Of a stretch of DNA of 64,000 bases, positions 23,830 through 38,009 are shown piece after piece (the stretch's first letter is position 1; each line of letters begins with the position of its first letter). The DNA lies in contig NW_026869896.1 of assembly GCF_019925205.1 (NCBI RefSeq), positions 3,224,001-3,288,000 of the forward strand. The letters are read 5' to 3'. Source of the DNA: Metopolophium dirhodum. Taxonomy: Eukaryota; Arthropoda; Insecta; Hemiptera; Aphididae. The notes below the pieces were generated by a model, which saw only the letters and a program-made list of their open reading frames with translations, did no database searches and was not told where the DNA came from. Position numbers and translations under genes: made by a program.

Positions 23830-24930
23830 TCTTATTCATCAACATATTATGTTTTTTTTTAATTTGAAATGATGTACCCCAACAATGAATAACGTTAATA
23901 TTTACGTAATTATTGAGTTCTAAGTTCTAGTTTTGGGTTCAACTAATCTATCTATAGGTGACTAATGTATTTGCAATTGACTAAAGTCTTATTCATCAAC
24001 TTAATATGTTTTTTATAAATTTGAAATTATGTAACCCAAGACTAAAAAATGTTCATATAAGCGTTAATATTGAGTTCTAAATTCTAGTTTTCTGATCATG
24101 TAGTTTATGAATAATGGATAAATGTATTTTCAATTGTCTGCAGTCTTATTCAACAACAACTTATGTTTTTTTTTAATTTGAAATGATGTACCCCAACAAT
24201 GAAAATGTTAATATCAACGTATTTATTGACTTCTAAATTCTAGTTTTCTGATCATCTAGTTTATGTATAGTGGATAAATGTGTTTGCAATTGTCTGAAGT
24301 CTTATTCATCAACATATTATGTTTTTTTTTAATTTGAAATGATGTAGCCCAACAATGAATAACGTTAATATTAACGTAATAATTAAGTTCTAAATTCTAG
24401 TTTTGGGTTCAACTAATCTATCTATAGGTGACCAATGTATTTGCAATTGTCTGAAGTCTTATTCGTCAACAAATTATGTTTTTTTTTAATTTGAAATGAT
24501 GTACCCCAACAATGAATATGTTAATATCAACGTATTTATTGACTTCTAAATTCTAGTTTTTCGATCATCTAGTTTATGTATAGTGGATAAATGTGTTTGC
24601 AATTGTCTGAAGTCTTATTCGTCAACAAATTATGTTTTTTTTTAATTTGAAATGATGTAGCCCAAAAATGAAAATGTTAATATCAACGTATTTTTTGACT
24701 TCTAAATTCTAGTTTTCTGATCATCTAGTTTATGTATAGTGGATAAATGTGTTTGCAATTGTCTGAAGTCTTATTCAACAACAACTTATGTTTTTTTTTA
24801 ATTTGAAATGATGTACCCCAACAATGAAAATGTTAATATCAACGTATTTATTGACTTCTAAATTCTAGTTTTCTGATCATCTAGTTTATGTATAGTGGAT
24901 AAATGTGTTTGCAATTGTCTGAAGTCTTAT
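23830..24930 (+). repeat. Copy of ~20.07 to 21.17 kb at offset 3760 (24 monomers)
   Basis: TAAGTTCTAG (for TAAATTCTAG) is at 20161 and 23921, and GTAGCCCAAAAATG has its CCC at 20901 and 24661. Both copies also have ACGTATTTTTTGAC. The match ends near 24.93 kb, where the next monomer has GAACTCC instead of the GTGATTATTAACG monomer. Confidence 0.78.
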
Positions 24931-26439
24931 TCGTCAACAAATTATGTTTTTTTTTAATTTGAAATGATGAACTCCAACAATGAAAATGTTAATATCAACG
25001 TATTTATTGACTTCTAAATTCTAGTTTTGCGTACAACTAATCTATCTATAGGTGGCTAATGTATTTGCAATTGACTAAAGTCTTATTCATCAACTTAATA
25101 TGTTTTTTATAAATTTGAAATTATGTAACCCAAGACTAAAAAATGTTCATATAAGCGTTAATATTGACTTCTAAATTCTAGTTTTCTGATCATGTAGTTT
25201 ATGTATAGTGGATAAAAGTATTTTCAATTGTCTGAAGTCTTATTCAACAACAACTTATGTTTTTTTTTTAATTTGAAATGATAGACCCCAACAATGATTA
25301 ATTTTAATACTAACGTAATAATTGAGTTCTAAATTCTAGTTTTCTGAATATCTAGTTAATTTATGGTGGATAAATGTATTTTCAATTGTCTGAAGTCTTA
25401 TTCAACAACAACTTATGTTTTTTAATAAATTTGAAATGATGTACCCCAACAATGAATATGTTAATATCAACGTATTTATTGACTTCTAAATTCTAGTTTT
25501 GCGTACAACTAATCTATCTATAGGTGAGTAATGTATTTGCAATTGTCTGAAGTCTTATTCAACAACAACTTATGTGTTTTTTTTATTTGAAATGATTTAC
25601 CCCATCAATGAAAAATGTTAATACTAACGTAATAATTGAGTTCTAAATTCTAGTTTTTTGAATATCTAGTTTATGTATAGTGGATAAATGTGTTTGCAAT
25701 TGTCTGAAGTCTTATTCATCAACATATTATGTTTTTTTTTTAATTTGAAATGATGTACCCCAACAATGAATAACGTTAATATTTACGTAATTATTGAGTT
25801 CTAAGTTCTAGTTTTGGGTTCAACTAATCTATCTATAGGTGACTAATGTATTTGCAATTGACTAAAGTCTTATTCATCAACTTAATATGTTTTTTATAAA
25901 TTTGAAATTATGTAACCCAAGACTAAAAAATGTTCATATAAGCGTTAATATTGAGTTCTAAATTCTAGTTTTCTGATCATGTAGTTTATGAATAATGGAT
26001 AAATGTATTTTCAATTGTCTGCAGTCTTATTCAACAACAACTTATGTTTTTTTTTAATTTGAAATGATGTACCCCAACAATGAAAATGTTAATATCAACG
26101 TATTTATTGACTTCTAAATTCTAGTTTTCTGATCATCTAGTTTATGTATAGTGGATAAATGTGTTTGCAATTGTCTGAAGTCTTATTCATCAACATATTA
26201 TGTTTTTTTTTAATTTGAAATGATGTAGCCCAACAATGAATAACGTTAATATTAACGTAATAATTAAGTTCTAAATTCTAGTTTTGGGTTCAACTAATCT
26301 ATCTATAGGTGACCAATGTATTTGCAATTGTCTGAAGTCTTATTCGTCAACAAATTATGTTTTTTTTTAATTTGAAATGATGTACCCCAACAATGAATAT
26401 GTTAATATCAACGTATTTATTGACTTCTAAATTCTAGTT

Positions 26440-27990
26440 TTCTGATCATGTGGTTTATGTATAGTGGATAAATATGTTTGCAATTGTCTCAAGTCTTATT
26501 CGTCAACAAATTATGTTTTTTTTCAAATTGAAATGATATACCCCAACAATGAAAATGTTAATATCAACGTATTTATTGACTTCTTAATTCTAGTTTTTTG
26601 AACATCTAGTTAATTTATAGTGGATAAATGTATTTGCAATTGTCTGAAGTCTTAATCAACAACAATTTATGTTTTTTTTTTTAATTTGAAATGATGTACC
26701 CCAACAATGAATATGTTAATATCAACGCATTTATTGACTTCTAAATTCTAGTTTTGCGTACAACTAATCTATCTATAGGTGAGTAATGTATTTGCAATTG
26801 TCTGAAGTCTTATTCAACAACAACTTATGTGTTTTTTTTATTTGAAATGATTTACCCCATCAATGAAAAATGTTAATACTAACGTAATAATTGAGTTCTA
26901 AATTCTAGTTTTTTGAATATCTAGTTTATGTATAGTGGATAAATGTGTTTGCAATTGTCTGAAGTCTTATTTTACAACAACTTATGTTTTTTTTTTAATT
27001 TGAAATGATGTACCCCAACAATGAATATGTTAATATCAACGTATTTATTGACTTCTAAATTCTAGTTTTCTGATCATGTGGTTTATGTATAGTGGATAAA
27101 TATGTTTGCAATTGTCTCAAGTCTTATTCGTCAACAAATTATGTTTTTTTTTTAATTTGAAATGATGTAGCCCAACAATGAATAACGTTAATATTAACGT
27201 AATAATTAAGTTCTAAATTCTAGTTTTGGGTTCAACTAATCTATCTATAGGTGACCAATGTATTTGCAATTGTCTGAAGTCTTATTCGTCAACAAATTAT
27301 GTTTTTTTTTAATTTGAAATGATGTACCCCAACAATGAATATGTTAATATCAACGTATTTATTGACTTCTAAATTCTAGTTTTCTGATCATGTGGTTTAT
27401 GTATAGTGGATAAATATGTTTGCAATTGTCTCAAGTCTTATTCGTCAACAAATTATGTTTTTTTTCAATTTGAAATGATATACCCCAACAATGAAAATGT
27501 TAATATCAACGTATTTATTGACTTCTTAATTCTAGTTTTTTGAACATCTAGTTAATTTATAGTGGATAAATGTATTTGCAATTGTCTGAAGTCTTAATCA
27601 ACAACAATTTATGTTTTTTTTTTTAATTTGAAATGATGTACCCCAACAATGAATATGTTAATATCAACGTATTTATTGACTTCTAAATTCTAGTTTTGCG
27701 TACAACTAATCTATCTATAGGTGAGTAATGTATTTGCAATTGTCTGAAGTCTTATTCAACAACAACTTATGTGTTTTTTTTATTTGAAATGATTTACCCC
27801 ATCAATGAAAAATGTTAATACTAACGTAATAATTGAGTTCTAAATTCTAGTTTTTTGAATATCTAGTTTATGTATAGTGGATAAATGTGTTTGCAATTGT
27901 CTGAAGTCTTATTTTACAACAACTTATGTTTTTTTTTTAATTTGAAATGATGTACCCCAACAATGAATATGTTAATATCAACGTATTAAT
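26440..27990 (+). repeat. 6-monomer duplication, offset 942, with GTGGTTTATG / CTCAAG variants
   Basis: CTGATCATGTGGTTTATG linked to AAATATGTTTGCAATTGTCT and CAAGTC occurs near 26.44, 27.07 and 27.38 kb. TTCTTAATTC at 26581 and 27523 gives the 942 offset. The match ends near 26.99 and 27.93 kb. The same linked variants are met again near 29.90, 32.57 and 34.62 kb, and I saw them nowhere else. Confidence 0.75.
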
Positions 27991-28389
27991 TGACTCCTAA
28001 ATTCTAGTTTTTTGAATATCTAGTTTATGTATAGTGGATAAATGTGTTTGCAATTGTCTGAAGTCTTATTCAACAACATATTATGTTTTTTTTTTAATTT
28101 GAAATGATATACCCCAACAATGAAAATGTTAATATCAACGTATTTATTGACTTCTAAATTCTAGTTTTTTGAACATCTAGTTAATTTATAGTGGATAAAT
28201 GTATTTGCAATTGTCTGAAGTCTTAATCAACAACAATTTATGTTTTTTTTTTTTAATTTGAAATGATGTACCCCAACAATGAATAACGTTAATATTAACG
28301 TAATAATTAAGTTCTAAATTCTAGTTTTGGGTTCAACTAATCTATCTATAGGTGACCAATGTATTTGCAATTGTCTGAAGTCTTATTCG

Positions 28390-30400
28390 TCAACAAATTA
28401 TGTTTTTTTTTAATTTGAAATGATGAACTCCAACAATGAAAATGTTAATATCAACGTATTTATTGACTTCTAAATTCTAGTTTTGCGTACAACTAATCTA
28501 TCTATAGGTGACTAATGTATTTGCAATTGACTAAAGTCTTATTCATCAACTTAATATGTTTTTTATAAATTTGAAATTATGTAACCCAAGACTAAAAAAT
28601 GTTCATATAAGCGTTAATATTGACTTCTAAATTCTAGTTTTCTGATCATGTAGTTTATGTATAGTGGATAAAAGTATTTTCAATTGTCTGAAGTCTTATT
28701 CAACAACAACTTATGTTTTTTTTTTAATTTGAAATGATAGACCCCAACAATGATTAATTTTAATACTAACGTAATAATTGAGTTCTAAATTCTAGTTTTC
28801 TGAATATCTAGTTAATTTATGGTGGATAAATGTATTTTCAATTGTCTGAAGTCTTATTCAACAACAACTTATGTTTTTTAATAAATTTGAAATGATGTAC
28901 CCCAACAATGAATATGTTAATATCAACGTATTTATTGACTTCTAAATTCTAGTTTTGCGTACAACTAATCTATCTATAGGTGAGTAATGTATTTGCAATT
29001 GTCTGAAGTCTTATTCAACAACAACTTATGTGTTTTTTTTATTTGAAATGATTTACCCCATCAATGAAAAATGTTAATACTAACGTAATAATTGAGTTCT
29101 AAATTCTAGTTTTTTGAATATCTAGTTTATGTATAGTGGATAAATGTGTTTGCAATTGTCTGAAGTCTTATTCATCAACATATTATGTTTTTTTTTTAAT
29201 TTGAAATGATGTACCCCAACAATGAATAACGTTAATATTTACGTAATTATTGAGTTCTAAGTTCTAGTTTTGGGTTCAACTAATCTATCTATAGGTGACT
29301 AATGTATTTGCAATTGACTAAAGTCTTATTCATCAACTTAATATGTTTTTTATAAATTTGAAATTATGTAACCCAAGACTAAAAAATGTTCATATAAGCG
29401 TTAATATTGAGTTCTAAATTCTAGTTTTCTGATCATGTAGTTTATGAATAGTGGATAAATGTATTTTCAATTGTCTGCAGTCTTATTCAACAACAACTTA
29501 TGTTTTTTTTTAATTTGAAATGATGTACCCCAACAATGAAAATGTTAATATCAACGTATTTATTGACTTCTAAATTCTAGTTTTCTGATCATCTAGTTTA
29601 TGTATAGTGGATAAATGTGTTTGCAATTGTCTGAAGTCTTATTCATCAACATATTATGTTTTTTTTTAATTTGAAATGATGTAGCCCAACAATGAATAAC
29701 GTTAATATTAACGTAATAATTAAGTTCTAAATTCTAGTTTTGGGTTCAACTAATCTATCTATAGGTGACCAATGTATTTGCAATTGTCTGAAGTCTTATT
29801 CGTCAACAAATTATGTTTTTTTTTAATTTGAAATGATGTACCCCAACAATGAATATGTTAATATCAACGTATTTATTGACTTCTAAATTCTAGTTTTCTG
29901 ATCATGTGGTTTATGTATAGTGGATAAATATGTTTGCAATTGTCTCAAGTCTTATTCGTCAACAAATTATGTTTTTTTTCAATTTGAAATGATATACCCC
30001 AACAATGAAAATGTTAATATCAACGTATTTATTGACTTCTTAATTCTAGTTTTTTGAACATCTAGTTAATTTATAGTGGATAAATGTATTTGCAATTGTC
30101 TGAAGTCTTAATCAACAACAATTTATGTTTTTTTTTTTAATTTGAAATGATGTACCCCAACAATGAATATGTTAATATCAACGTATTTATTGACTTCTAA
30201 ATTCTAGTTTTGCGTACAACTAATCTATCTATAGGTGAGTAATGTATTTGCAATTGTCTGAAGTCTTATTCAACAACAACTTATGTGTTTTTTTTATTTG
30301 AAATGATTTACCCCATCAATGAAAAATGTTAATACTAACGTAATAATTGAGTTCTAAATTCTAGTTTTTTGAATATCTAGTTTATGTATAGTGGATAAAT
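28390..30400 (+). repeat. Copy of ~24.93 to 26.94 kb at offset 3456 (22 monomers)
   Basis: TAAGTTCTAG is at 25802 and 29258, and TTCTTAATTC is at 26581 and 30037; both are 3456 apart. The later copy has GGTGACTAATG where the earlier one has GGTGGCTAATG, and ATAGTGG where the earlier one has ATAATGG, so neither copy is simply the parent of the other in its present form. Confidence 0.78.
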
Positions 30401-31464
30401 GTGTTTGCAATTGTCTGAAGTCTTATTCATCAACATATTATGTTTTTTTTTTAATTTGAAATGATGTACCCCAACAATGAATAACGTTAATATTTACGTA
30501 ATTATTGAGTTCTAAATTCTAGTTTTGGGTTCAACTAATCTATCTATAGGTGACTAATGTATTTGCAATTGACTAAAGTCTTATTCATCAACTTAATATG
30601 TTTTTTATAAATTTGAAATTATGTAACCCAAGACTAAAAAATGTTCATATAAGCGTTAATATTGAGTTCTAAATTCTAGTTTTCTGATCATGTAGTTTAT
30701 GAATAGTGGATAAATGTATTTTCAATTGTCTGCAGTCTTATTCAACAACAACTTATGTTTTTTTTTAATTTGAAATGATGTACCCCAACAATGAAAATGT
30801 TAATATCAACGTATTTATTGACTTCTAAATTCTAGTTTTCTGATCATCTAGTTTATGTATAGTGGATAAATGTGTTTGCAATTGTCTGAAGTCTTATTCA
30901 TCAACATATTATGTTTTTTTTTAATTTGAAATGATGTAGCCCAACAATGAATAACGTTAATATTAATGTAATAATTAAGTTCTAAATTCTAGTTTTGGGT
31001 TCAACTAATCTATCTATAGGTGACCAATGTATTTGCAATTGTCTGAAGTCTTATTCGTCAACAAATTATGTTTTTTTTTAATTTGAAATGATGTACCCCA
31101 ACAATGAAAATGTTAATATCAACGTATTTATTGACTTCTAAATTCTAGTTTTTTGAACATCTAGTTAATTTATAGTGGATAAATGTATTTGCAATTGTCT
31201 GAAGTCTTAATCAACAACAATTTATGTTTTTTTTTTTAATTTGAAATGATGTACCCCAACAATGAATATGTTAATATCAACGTATTTATTGACTTCTAAA
31301 TTCTAGTTTTCTGATCATCTAGTTTATGTATAGTGGATAAATGTATTTGCAATTGTCTGAAGTCTTATTCAACAACAACTTATGTTTTTTTTTTAATTTG
31401 AAATGATGTACCCCAACAATGAAAAATGTTAATACTAACGTAATAATTGAGTTCAAAATTCTAG

Positions 31465-31621
31465 TTTTCTGAATATCTAGTTTATTTATGGTGGATAAAT
31501 GTATTTTCAATTGTCTGAAGTCTTATTTTACAACAACTTATGTTTTTTTTTTAATTTGAAATGATGTACCCCAACAATGAATATGTTAATATCAACGTAT
31601 TAATTGACTCCTAAATTCTAG
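31465..31621 (+). repeat. Monomer with TTTTACAACAACTTATG and GACTCC end
   Basis: This 157-bp B-type copy has CTGAATATCTAG then TTTATTTATGGTGG, GTCTTATTTTACAACAAC, and ends AACGTATTAATTGACTCC. GACTCC in place of GACTTC marks copies in about 27.9 to 40 kb; copies to the right have ATTAATTGACTTC. The preceding monomer ends GAGTTCAAAATTCTAG, another right-arm marker. Confidence 0.85.
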
Positions 31622-31869
31622 TTTTTTGAATATCTAGTTTATGTATAGTGGATAAATGTGTTTGCAATTGTCTGAAGTCTTATTCATCAACATATTATGT
31701 TTTTTTTTTAATTTGAAATGATGTACCCCAACAATGAAGAACGTTTATATTAACGTAATTATTGAGTTCTAAATTCTAGTTTTGGGTTCAACTAATCTAT
31801 CTATAGGTGACTAATGTATTTGCAGTTGACTAAAGACTTATTCATCAACAAATTATGTTTTTTTTTAAT

Positions 31870-32480
31870 TTGAAATGATGTACCCCAACAATGAATAACG
31901 TTAATATTTACGTAATTATTGAGTTCTAAATTCTAGTTTTGGGTTCAACTAATCTATCTATAGGTGACTAATGTATTTGCAATTGACTAAAGTCTTATTC
32001 ATCAACTTAATATGTTTTTTATAAATTTGAAATTATGTAACCCAAGACTAAAAAATGTTCATATAAGCGTTAATATTGAGTTCTAAATTCTAGTTTTCTG
32101 ATCATGTAGTTTATGAATAGTGGATAAATGTATTTTCAATTGTCTGCAGTCTTATTCAACAACAACTTATGTTTTTTTTTAATTTGAAATGATGTACCCC
32201 AACAATGAAAATGTTAATATCAACGTATTTATTGACTTCTAAATTCTAGTTTTCTGATCATCTAGTTTATGTATAGTGGATAAATGTGTTTGCAATTGTC
32301 TGAAGTCTTATTCATCAACATATTATGTTTTTTTTTAATTTGAAATGATGTAGCCCAACAATGAATAACGTTAATATTAATGTAATAATTAAGTTCTAAA
32401 TTCTAGTTTTGGGTTCAACTAATCTATCTATAGGTGACCAATGTATTTGCAATTGTCTGAAGTCTTATTCGTCAACAAAT
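31870..32480 (+). repeat. Copy of ~30.45 to 31.07 kb at offset 1415 (9 monomers)
   Basis: GTTAATATTAATGTAATAATT (TATTAATG for TATTAACG) is at 30961 and 32376 and breaks the inverted repeat in both. Flanking PstI, GTAGCCC and GGTGACC monomers match in order. Confidence 0.72.
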
Positions 32481-32559
32481 TATGTTTTTTTTTAATTTGA
32501 AATGATGTACCCCAACAATGAATATGTTAATATCAACGTATTTATTGACTTCTAAATTC

Positions 32560-35500
32560 TAGTTTTCTGATCATGTGGTTTATGTATAGTGGATAAATAT
32601 GTTTGCAATTGTCTCAAGTCTTATTCGTCAACAAATTATGTTTTTTTTCAATTTGAAATGATATACCCCAACAATGAAAATGTTAATATCAACGTATTTA
32701 TTGACTTCTAAATTCTAGTTTTTTGAACTTCTAGTTAATTTATAGTGGATAAATGTATTTGCAATTGTCTGAAGTCTTAATCAACAACAATTTATGTTTT
32801 TTTTTTTAATTTGAAATGATGTACCCCAACAATGAATATGTTAATATCAACGTATTTATTGACTTCTAAATTCTAGTTTTTTGAACATCTAGTTAATTTA
32901 TAGTGGATAAATGTATTTGCAATTGTCTGAAGTCTTAATCAACAACAATTTATGTTTTTTTTTTTAATTTGAAATGATGTACCCCAACAATGAATATGTT
33001 AATATCAACGTATTTATTGACTTCTAAATTCTAGTTTTCTGATCATCTAGTTTATGTATAGTGGATAAATGTATTTGCAATTGTCTGAAGTCTTATTCAA
33101 CAACAACTTATGTTTTTTTTTTAATTTGAAATGATGTACCCCAACAATGAAAAATGTTAATACTAACGTAATTATTGAGTTCAAAATTCTAGTTTTCTGA
33201 ATATCTAGTTTATTTATGGTGGATAAATGTATTTTCAATTGTCTGAAGTCTTATTTTACAACAACTTATGTTTTTTTTTTTTAATTTGAAATGATGTACC
33301 CCAACAATGAATATGTTAATATCAACGTATTAATTGACTCCTAAATTCTAGTTTTTTGAATATCTAGTTTATGTATAGTGGATAAATGTGTTTGCAATTG
33401 TCTGAAGTTATATTCATCAACATATTATGTTTTTTTTTTAATTTGAAATGATGTACCCCAACAATGAAGAACGTTTATATTAACGTAATTATTGAGTTCT
33501 AAATTCTAGTTTTGGGTTCAACTAATCTATCTATAGGTGACTAATGTATTTGCAATTGTCTGAAGTCTTATTCGTCAACAAATTATGTTTTTTTTCAATT
33601 TGAAATGATATACCCCAACAATGAAAATGTTAATATCAACGTATTTATTGACTTCTAAATTCTAGTTTTTTGAACATCTAGTTAATTTATAGTGGATAAA
33701 TGTATTTGCAATTGTCTGAAGTCTTAATCAACAACAATTTATGTTTTTTTTTTTAATTTGAAATGATGTACCCCAACAATGAATATGTTAATATCAACGT
33801 ATTTATTGACTTCTAAATTCTAGTTTTTTGAACATCTAGTTAATTTATAGTGGATAAATGTATTTGCAATTGTCTGAAGTCTTAATCAACAACAATTTAT
33901 GTTTTTTTTTTTAATTTGAAATGATGTACCCCAACAATGAATATGTTAATATCAACGTATTTATTGACTTCTAAATTCTAGTTTTCTGATCATCTAGTTT
34001 ATGTATAGTGGATAAATGTATTTGCAATTGTCTGAAGTCTTATTCAACAACAACTTATGTTTTTTTTTTAATTTGAAATGATGTACCCCAACAATGAAAA
34101 ATGTTAATACTAACGTAATAATTGAGTTCAAAATTCTAGTTTTCTGAATATCTAGTTTATTTATGGTGGATAAATGTATTTTCAATTGTCTGAAGTCTTA
34201 TTTTACAACAACTTATGTTTTTTTTTTAATTTGAAATGATGTACCCCAACAATGAATATGTTAATATCAACGTATTAATTGACTCCTAAATTCTAGTTTT
34301 TTGAATATCTAGTTTATGTATAGTGGATAAATGTGTTTGCAATTGTCTGAAGTCTTATTCATCAACATATTATGTTTTTTTTTTAATTTGAAATGATGTA
34401 CCCCAACAATGAAGAACGTTTATATTAACGTAATTATTGAGTTCTAAATTCTAGTTTTGGGTTCAACTAATCTATCTATAGGTGACTAATGTATTTGCAG
34501 TTGACTAAAGACTTATTCATCAACAAATTATGTTTTTTTTTAATTTGAAATGATGTACCCCAACAATGAATATGTTAATATCAACGTATTTATTGACTTC
34601 TAAATTCTAGTTTTCTGATCATGTGGTTTATGTATAGTGGATAAATATGTTTGCAATTGTCTCAAGTCTTATTCGTCAACAAATTATGTTTTTTTTCAAT
34701 TTGAAATGATATACCCCAACAATGAAAATGTTAATATCAACGTATTTATTGACTTCTAAATTCTAGTTTTTTGAACTTCTAGTTAATTTATAGTGGATAA
34801 ATGTATTTGCAATTGTCTGAAGTCTTAATCAACAACAATTTATGTTTTTTTTTTTAATTTGAAATGATGTACCCCAACAATGAATATGTTAATATCAACG
34901 TATTTATTGACTTCTAAATTCTAGTTTTTTGAACATCTAGTTAATTTATAGTGGATAAATGTATTTGCAATTGTCTGAAGTCTTAATCAACAACAATTTA
35001 TGTTTTTTTTTTTAATTTGAAATGATGTACCCCAACAATGAATATGTTAATATCAACGTATTTATTGACTTCTAAATTCTAGTTTTCTGATCATCTAGTT
35101 TATGTATAGTGGATAAATGTATTTGCAATTGTCTGAAGTCTTATTCAACAACAACTTATGTTTTTTTTTTAATTTGAAATGATGTACCCCAACAATGAAA
35201 AATGTTAATACTAACGTAATTATTGAGTTCAAAATTCTAGTTTTCTGAATATCTAGTTTATTTATGGTGGATAAATGTATTTTCAATTGTCTGAAGTCTT
35301 ATTTTACAACAACTTATGTTTTTTTTTTTAATTTGAAATGATGTACCCCAACAATGAATATGTTAATATCAACGTATTAATTGACTCCTAAATTCTAGTT
35401 TTTTGAATATCTAGTTTATGTATAGTGGATAAATGTGTTTGCAATTGTCTGAAGTTATATTCATCAACATATTATGTTTTTTTTTTTAATTTGAAATGAT

Positions 35501-36610
35501 GTACCCCAACAATGAAGAACGTTTATATTAACGTAATTATTGAGTTCTAAATTCTAGTTTTGGGTTCAACTAATCTATCTATAGGTGACTAATGTATTTG
35601 CAATTGTCTGAAGTCTTATTCGTCAACAAATTATGTTTTTTTTCAATTTGAAATGATATACCCCAACAATGAAAATGTTAATATCAACGTATTTATTGAC
35701 TTCTAAATTCTAGTTTTTTGAACATCTAGTTAATTTATAGTGGATAAATGTATTTGCAATTGTCTGAAGTCTTAATCAACAACAATTTATGTTTTTTTTT
35801 TTAATTTGAAATGATGTACCCCAACAATGAATATGTTAATATCAACGTATTTATTGACTTCTAAATTCTAGTTTATTGAACATCTAGTTAATTTATAGTG
35901 GATAAATGTATTTGCAATTGTCTGAAGTCTTAATCAACAACAATTTATGTTTTTTTTTTTAATTTGAAATGATGTACCCCAACAATGAATATGTTAATAT
36001 CAACGTATTTATTGACTTCTAAATTCTAGTTTTCTGATCATCTAGTTTATGTATAGTGGATAAATGTATTTGCAATTGTCTGAAGTCTTATTCAACAACA
36101 ACTTATGTTTTTTTTTTAATTTGAAATGATGTACCCCAACAATGAAAAATGTTAATACTAACGTAATAATTGAGTTCAAAATTCTAGTTTTCTGAATATC
36201 TAGTTTATTTATGGTGGATAAATGTATTTTCAATTGTCTGAAGTCTTATTTTACAACAACTTATGTTTTTTTTTTAATTTGAAATGATGTACCCCAACAA
36301 TGAATATGTTAATATCAACGTATTAATTGACTCCTAAATTCTAGTTTTTTGAATATCTAGTTTATGTATAGTGGATAAATGTGTTTGCAATTGTCTGAAG
36401 TCTTATTCATCAACATATTATGTTTTTTTTTTAATTTGAAATGATGTACCCCAACAATGAAGAACGTTTATATTAACGTAATTATTGAGTTCTAAATTCT
36501 AGTTTTGGGTTCAACTAATCTATCTATAGGTGACTAATGTATTTGCAGTTGACTAAAGACTTATTCATCAACAAATTATGTTTTTTTTTAATTTGAAATG
36601 ATGTACCCCA
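32560..36610 (+). repeat. 13-monomer tandem repeat, 2048 bp, two clean copies
   Basis: CTGATCATGTGG near 32563 and 34611, the rare GAAGTTATATTCATC near 33405 and 35453, and GAACTTCTAG in both copies all give an offset of about 2048. The two copies run from 32.56 to 34.60 kb and from 34.60 to 36.65 kb. After the second copy the next monomer is GCGTAC with ATACGTGAC instead of CTGATCATGTGG. One difference is TTTATTGAACATC near 35872 against TTTTTTGAACATC. This is the cleanest regular higher-order repeat in the window. Confidence 0.85.
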
Positions 36611-37361
36611 ACAATGAATATGTTAATATCAACGTATTTATTGACTTCTAAATTCTAGTTTTGCGTACAACTAATCTATCTATACGTGACTAATGTATTT
36701 GCAATTGACTAAAGTCTTATTCATCAACTTAATATGTTTTTTATAAATTTGAAATTATGTAACCCAAGACAAAAAAATGTTCATATAAGCGTTAATATTG
36801 AGTTCTAAATTCTAGTTTTCTGATCATGTAGTTTATGTATAGTGGATAAATGTATTTTCAATTGTCTGAAGTCTTATTCAACAACATATTATGTTTTTTT
36901 TTTAATTTGAAATGATGTACCCCAACAATGAAAAATGTTAATATCAACGTATTTATTGACTTCTAAATTCTAGTTTTGCGTACAACTCATCTATCTATAG
37001 GTGAGTAATGTATTTGCAATTGTCTGAAGTCTTATTCAACAACAACTTATGTGTTTTTTTTATTTGAAATGTTTTACCCCATCAATGAAAAATGTTAATA
37101 CTTACGTAATAATTGAGTTCTAAATTCTAGTTTTTTGAATATCTAGTTTATGTATAGTGGATAAATGTGTTTGCAATTGTCTGAAGTCTTATTCATCAAC
37201 AAATTATGTTTTTTTTTTAATTTGAAATGATGTACCCCAACAATGATTAATTTTAATACTAACGTAATAATTGAGTTCAAAATTCTAGTTTTCTGAATAT
37301 CTAGTTTATTTATGGTGGATAAATGTGTTTGCAATTGTCTGAAGTCTTATTCATCAACATA

Positions 37362-37377
37362 TTTTTTTTTTTTTTTT
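37362..37377 (+). repeat. T16 tract that replaces the TATG box
   Basis: After CATCAACATA the usual TTATG plus T-tract is an unbroken run of 16 T. The same expanded run is at 43022 to 43037 and 45850 to 45865. A T15 run preceded by ATTA is at 3469 to 3483. Loss of the G in TATG with tract growth is consistent with slippage or with a G to T change joining two T runs. Confidence 0.85.
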
Positions 37378-38009
37378 AATTTGAAATGATGTACCCCAAC
37401 AATGAATAACGTTAATATTTACGTAATTATTGAGTTCTAAATTCTAGTTTTGGGTTCAACTAATCTATCAATAGGTGACTAATGTATTTGCAATTGACTA
37501 AAGTCTTATTCATCAACTTAATATGTTTTTTATAAATTTGAAATTATGTAACCCAAGACTAAAAAATGTTCATATAAACGTTAATATTGAGTTCTAAATT
37601 CTAGTTTTCTGATCATGTAGTTTATGTATAGTGGATAAATGTGTTTGCAATTGTCTGAAGTCTTATTCATCAACATATTATGTTTTTTTTTAATTTGAAA
37701 TGATGTACCCCAACATTGAATAACGTTAATATTAACGTAATAATTAAGTTCTAAATTCTAGTTTTGGGTTCAACTAATCTATCTATAGGTGACCAATGTA
37801 TTTGCAGTTGACTAAAGACTTATTGATCAACAAATTATGTTTTTTTTTAATTTGAAATGATGTACCCCAACAATGAATATGTTAATATCAACGTATTTAT
37901 TGACTTCTAAATTCTAGTTTTTTGAACATCTAGTTAATTTATAGTGGATAAATGTATTTGCAATTGTCTGAAGTCTTATTCAACAACAACTTATGTTTTT
38001 TTTTTAATT

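Larger units (their letters stand above)
23040..26430 (+). repeat. 12-monomer tandem duplication, offset ~1880
   Basis: GGTGGCTAATG (for GGTGACTAATG) is at 23171 and 25051, and TAAGTTCTAG is at 23921 and 25802. The TTTTTTAATAAATTTG monomer is near 23.54 and 25.42 kb. The match runs from 23.04 and 24.92 kb to about 24.55 and 26.43 kb, where TCGATCATC and CTGATCATGTGG differ. Confidence 0.8.
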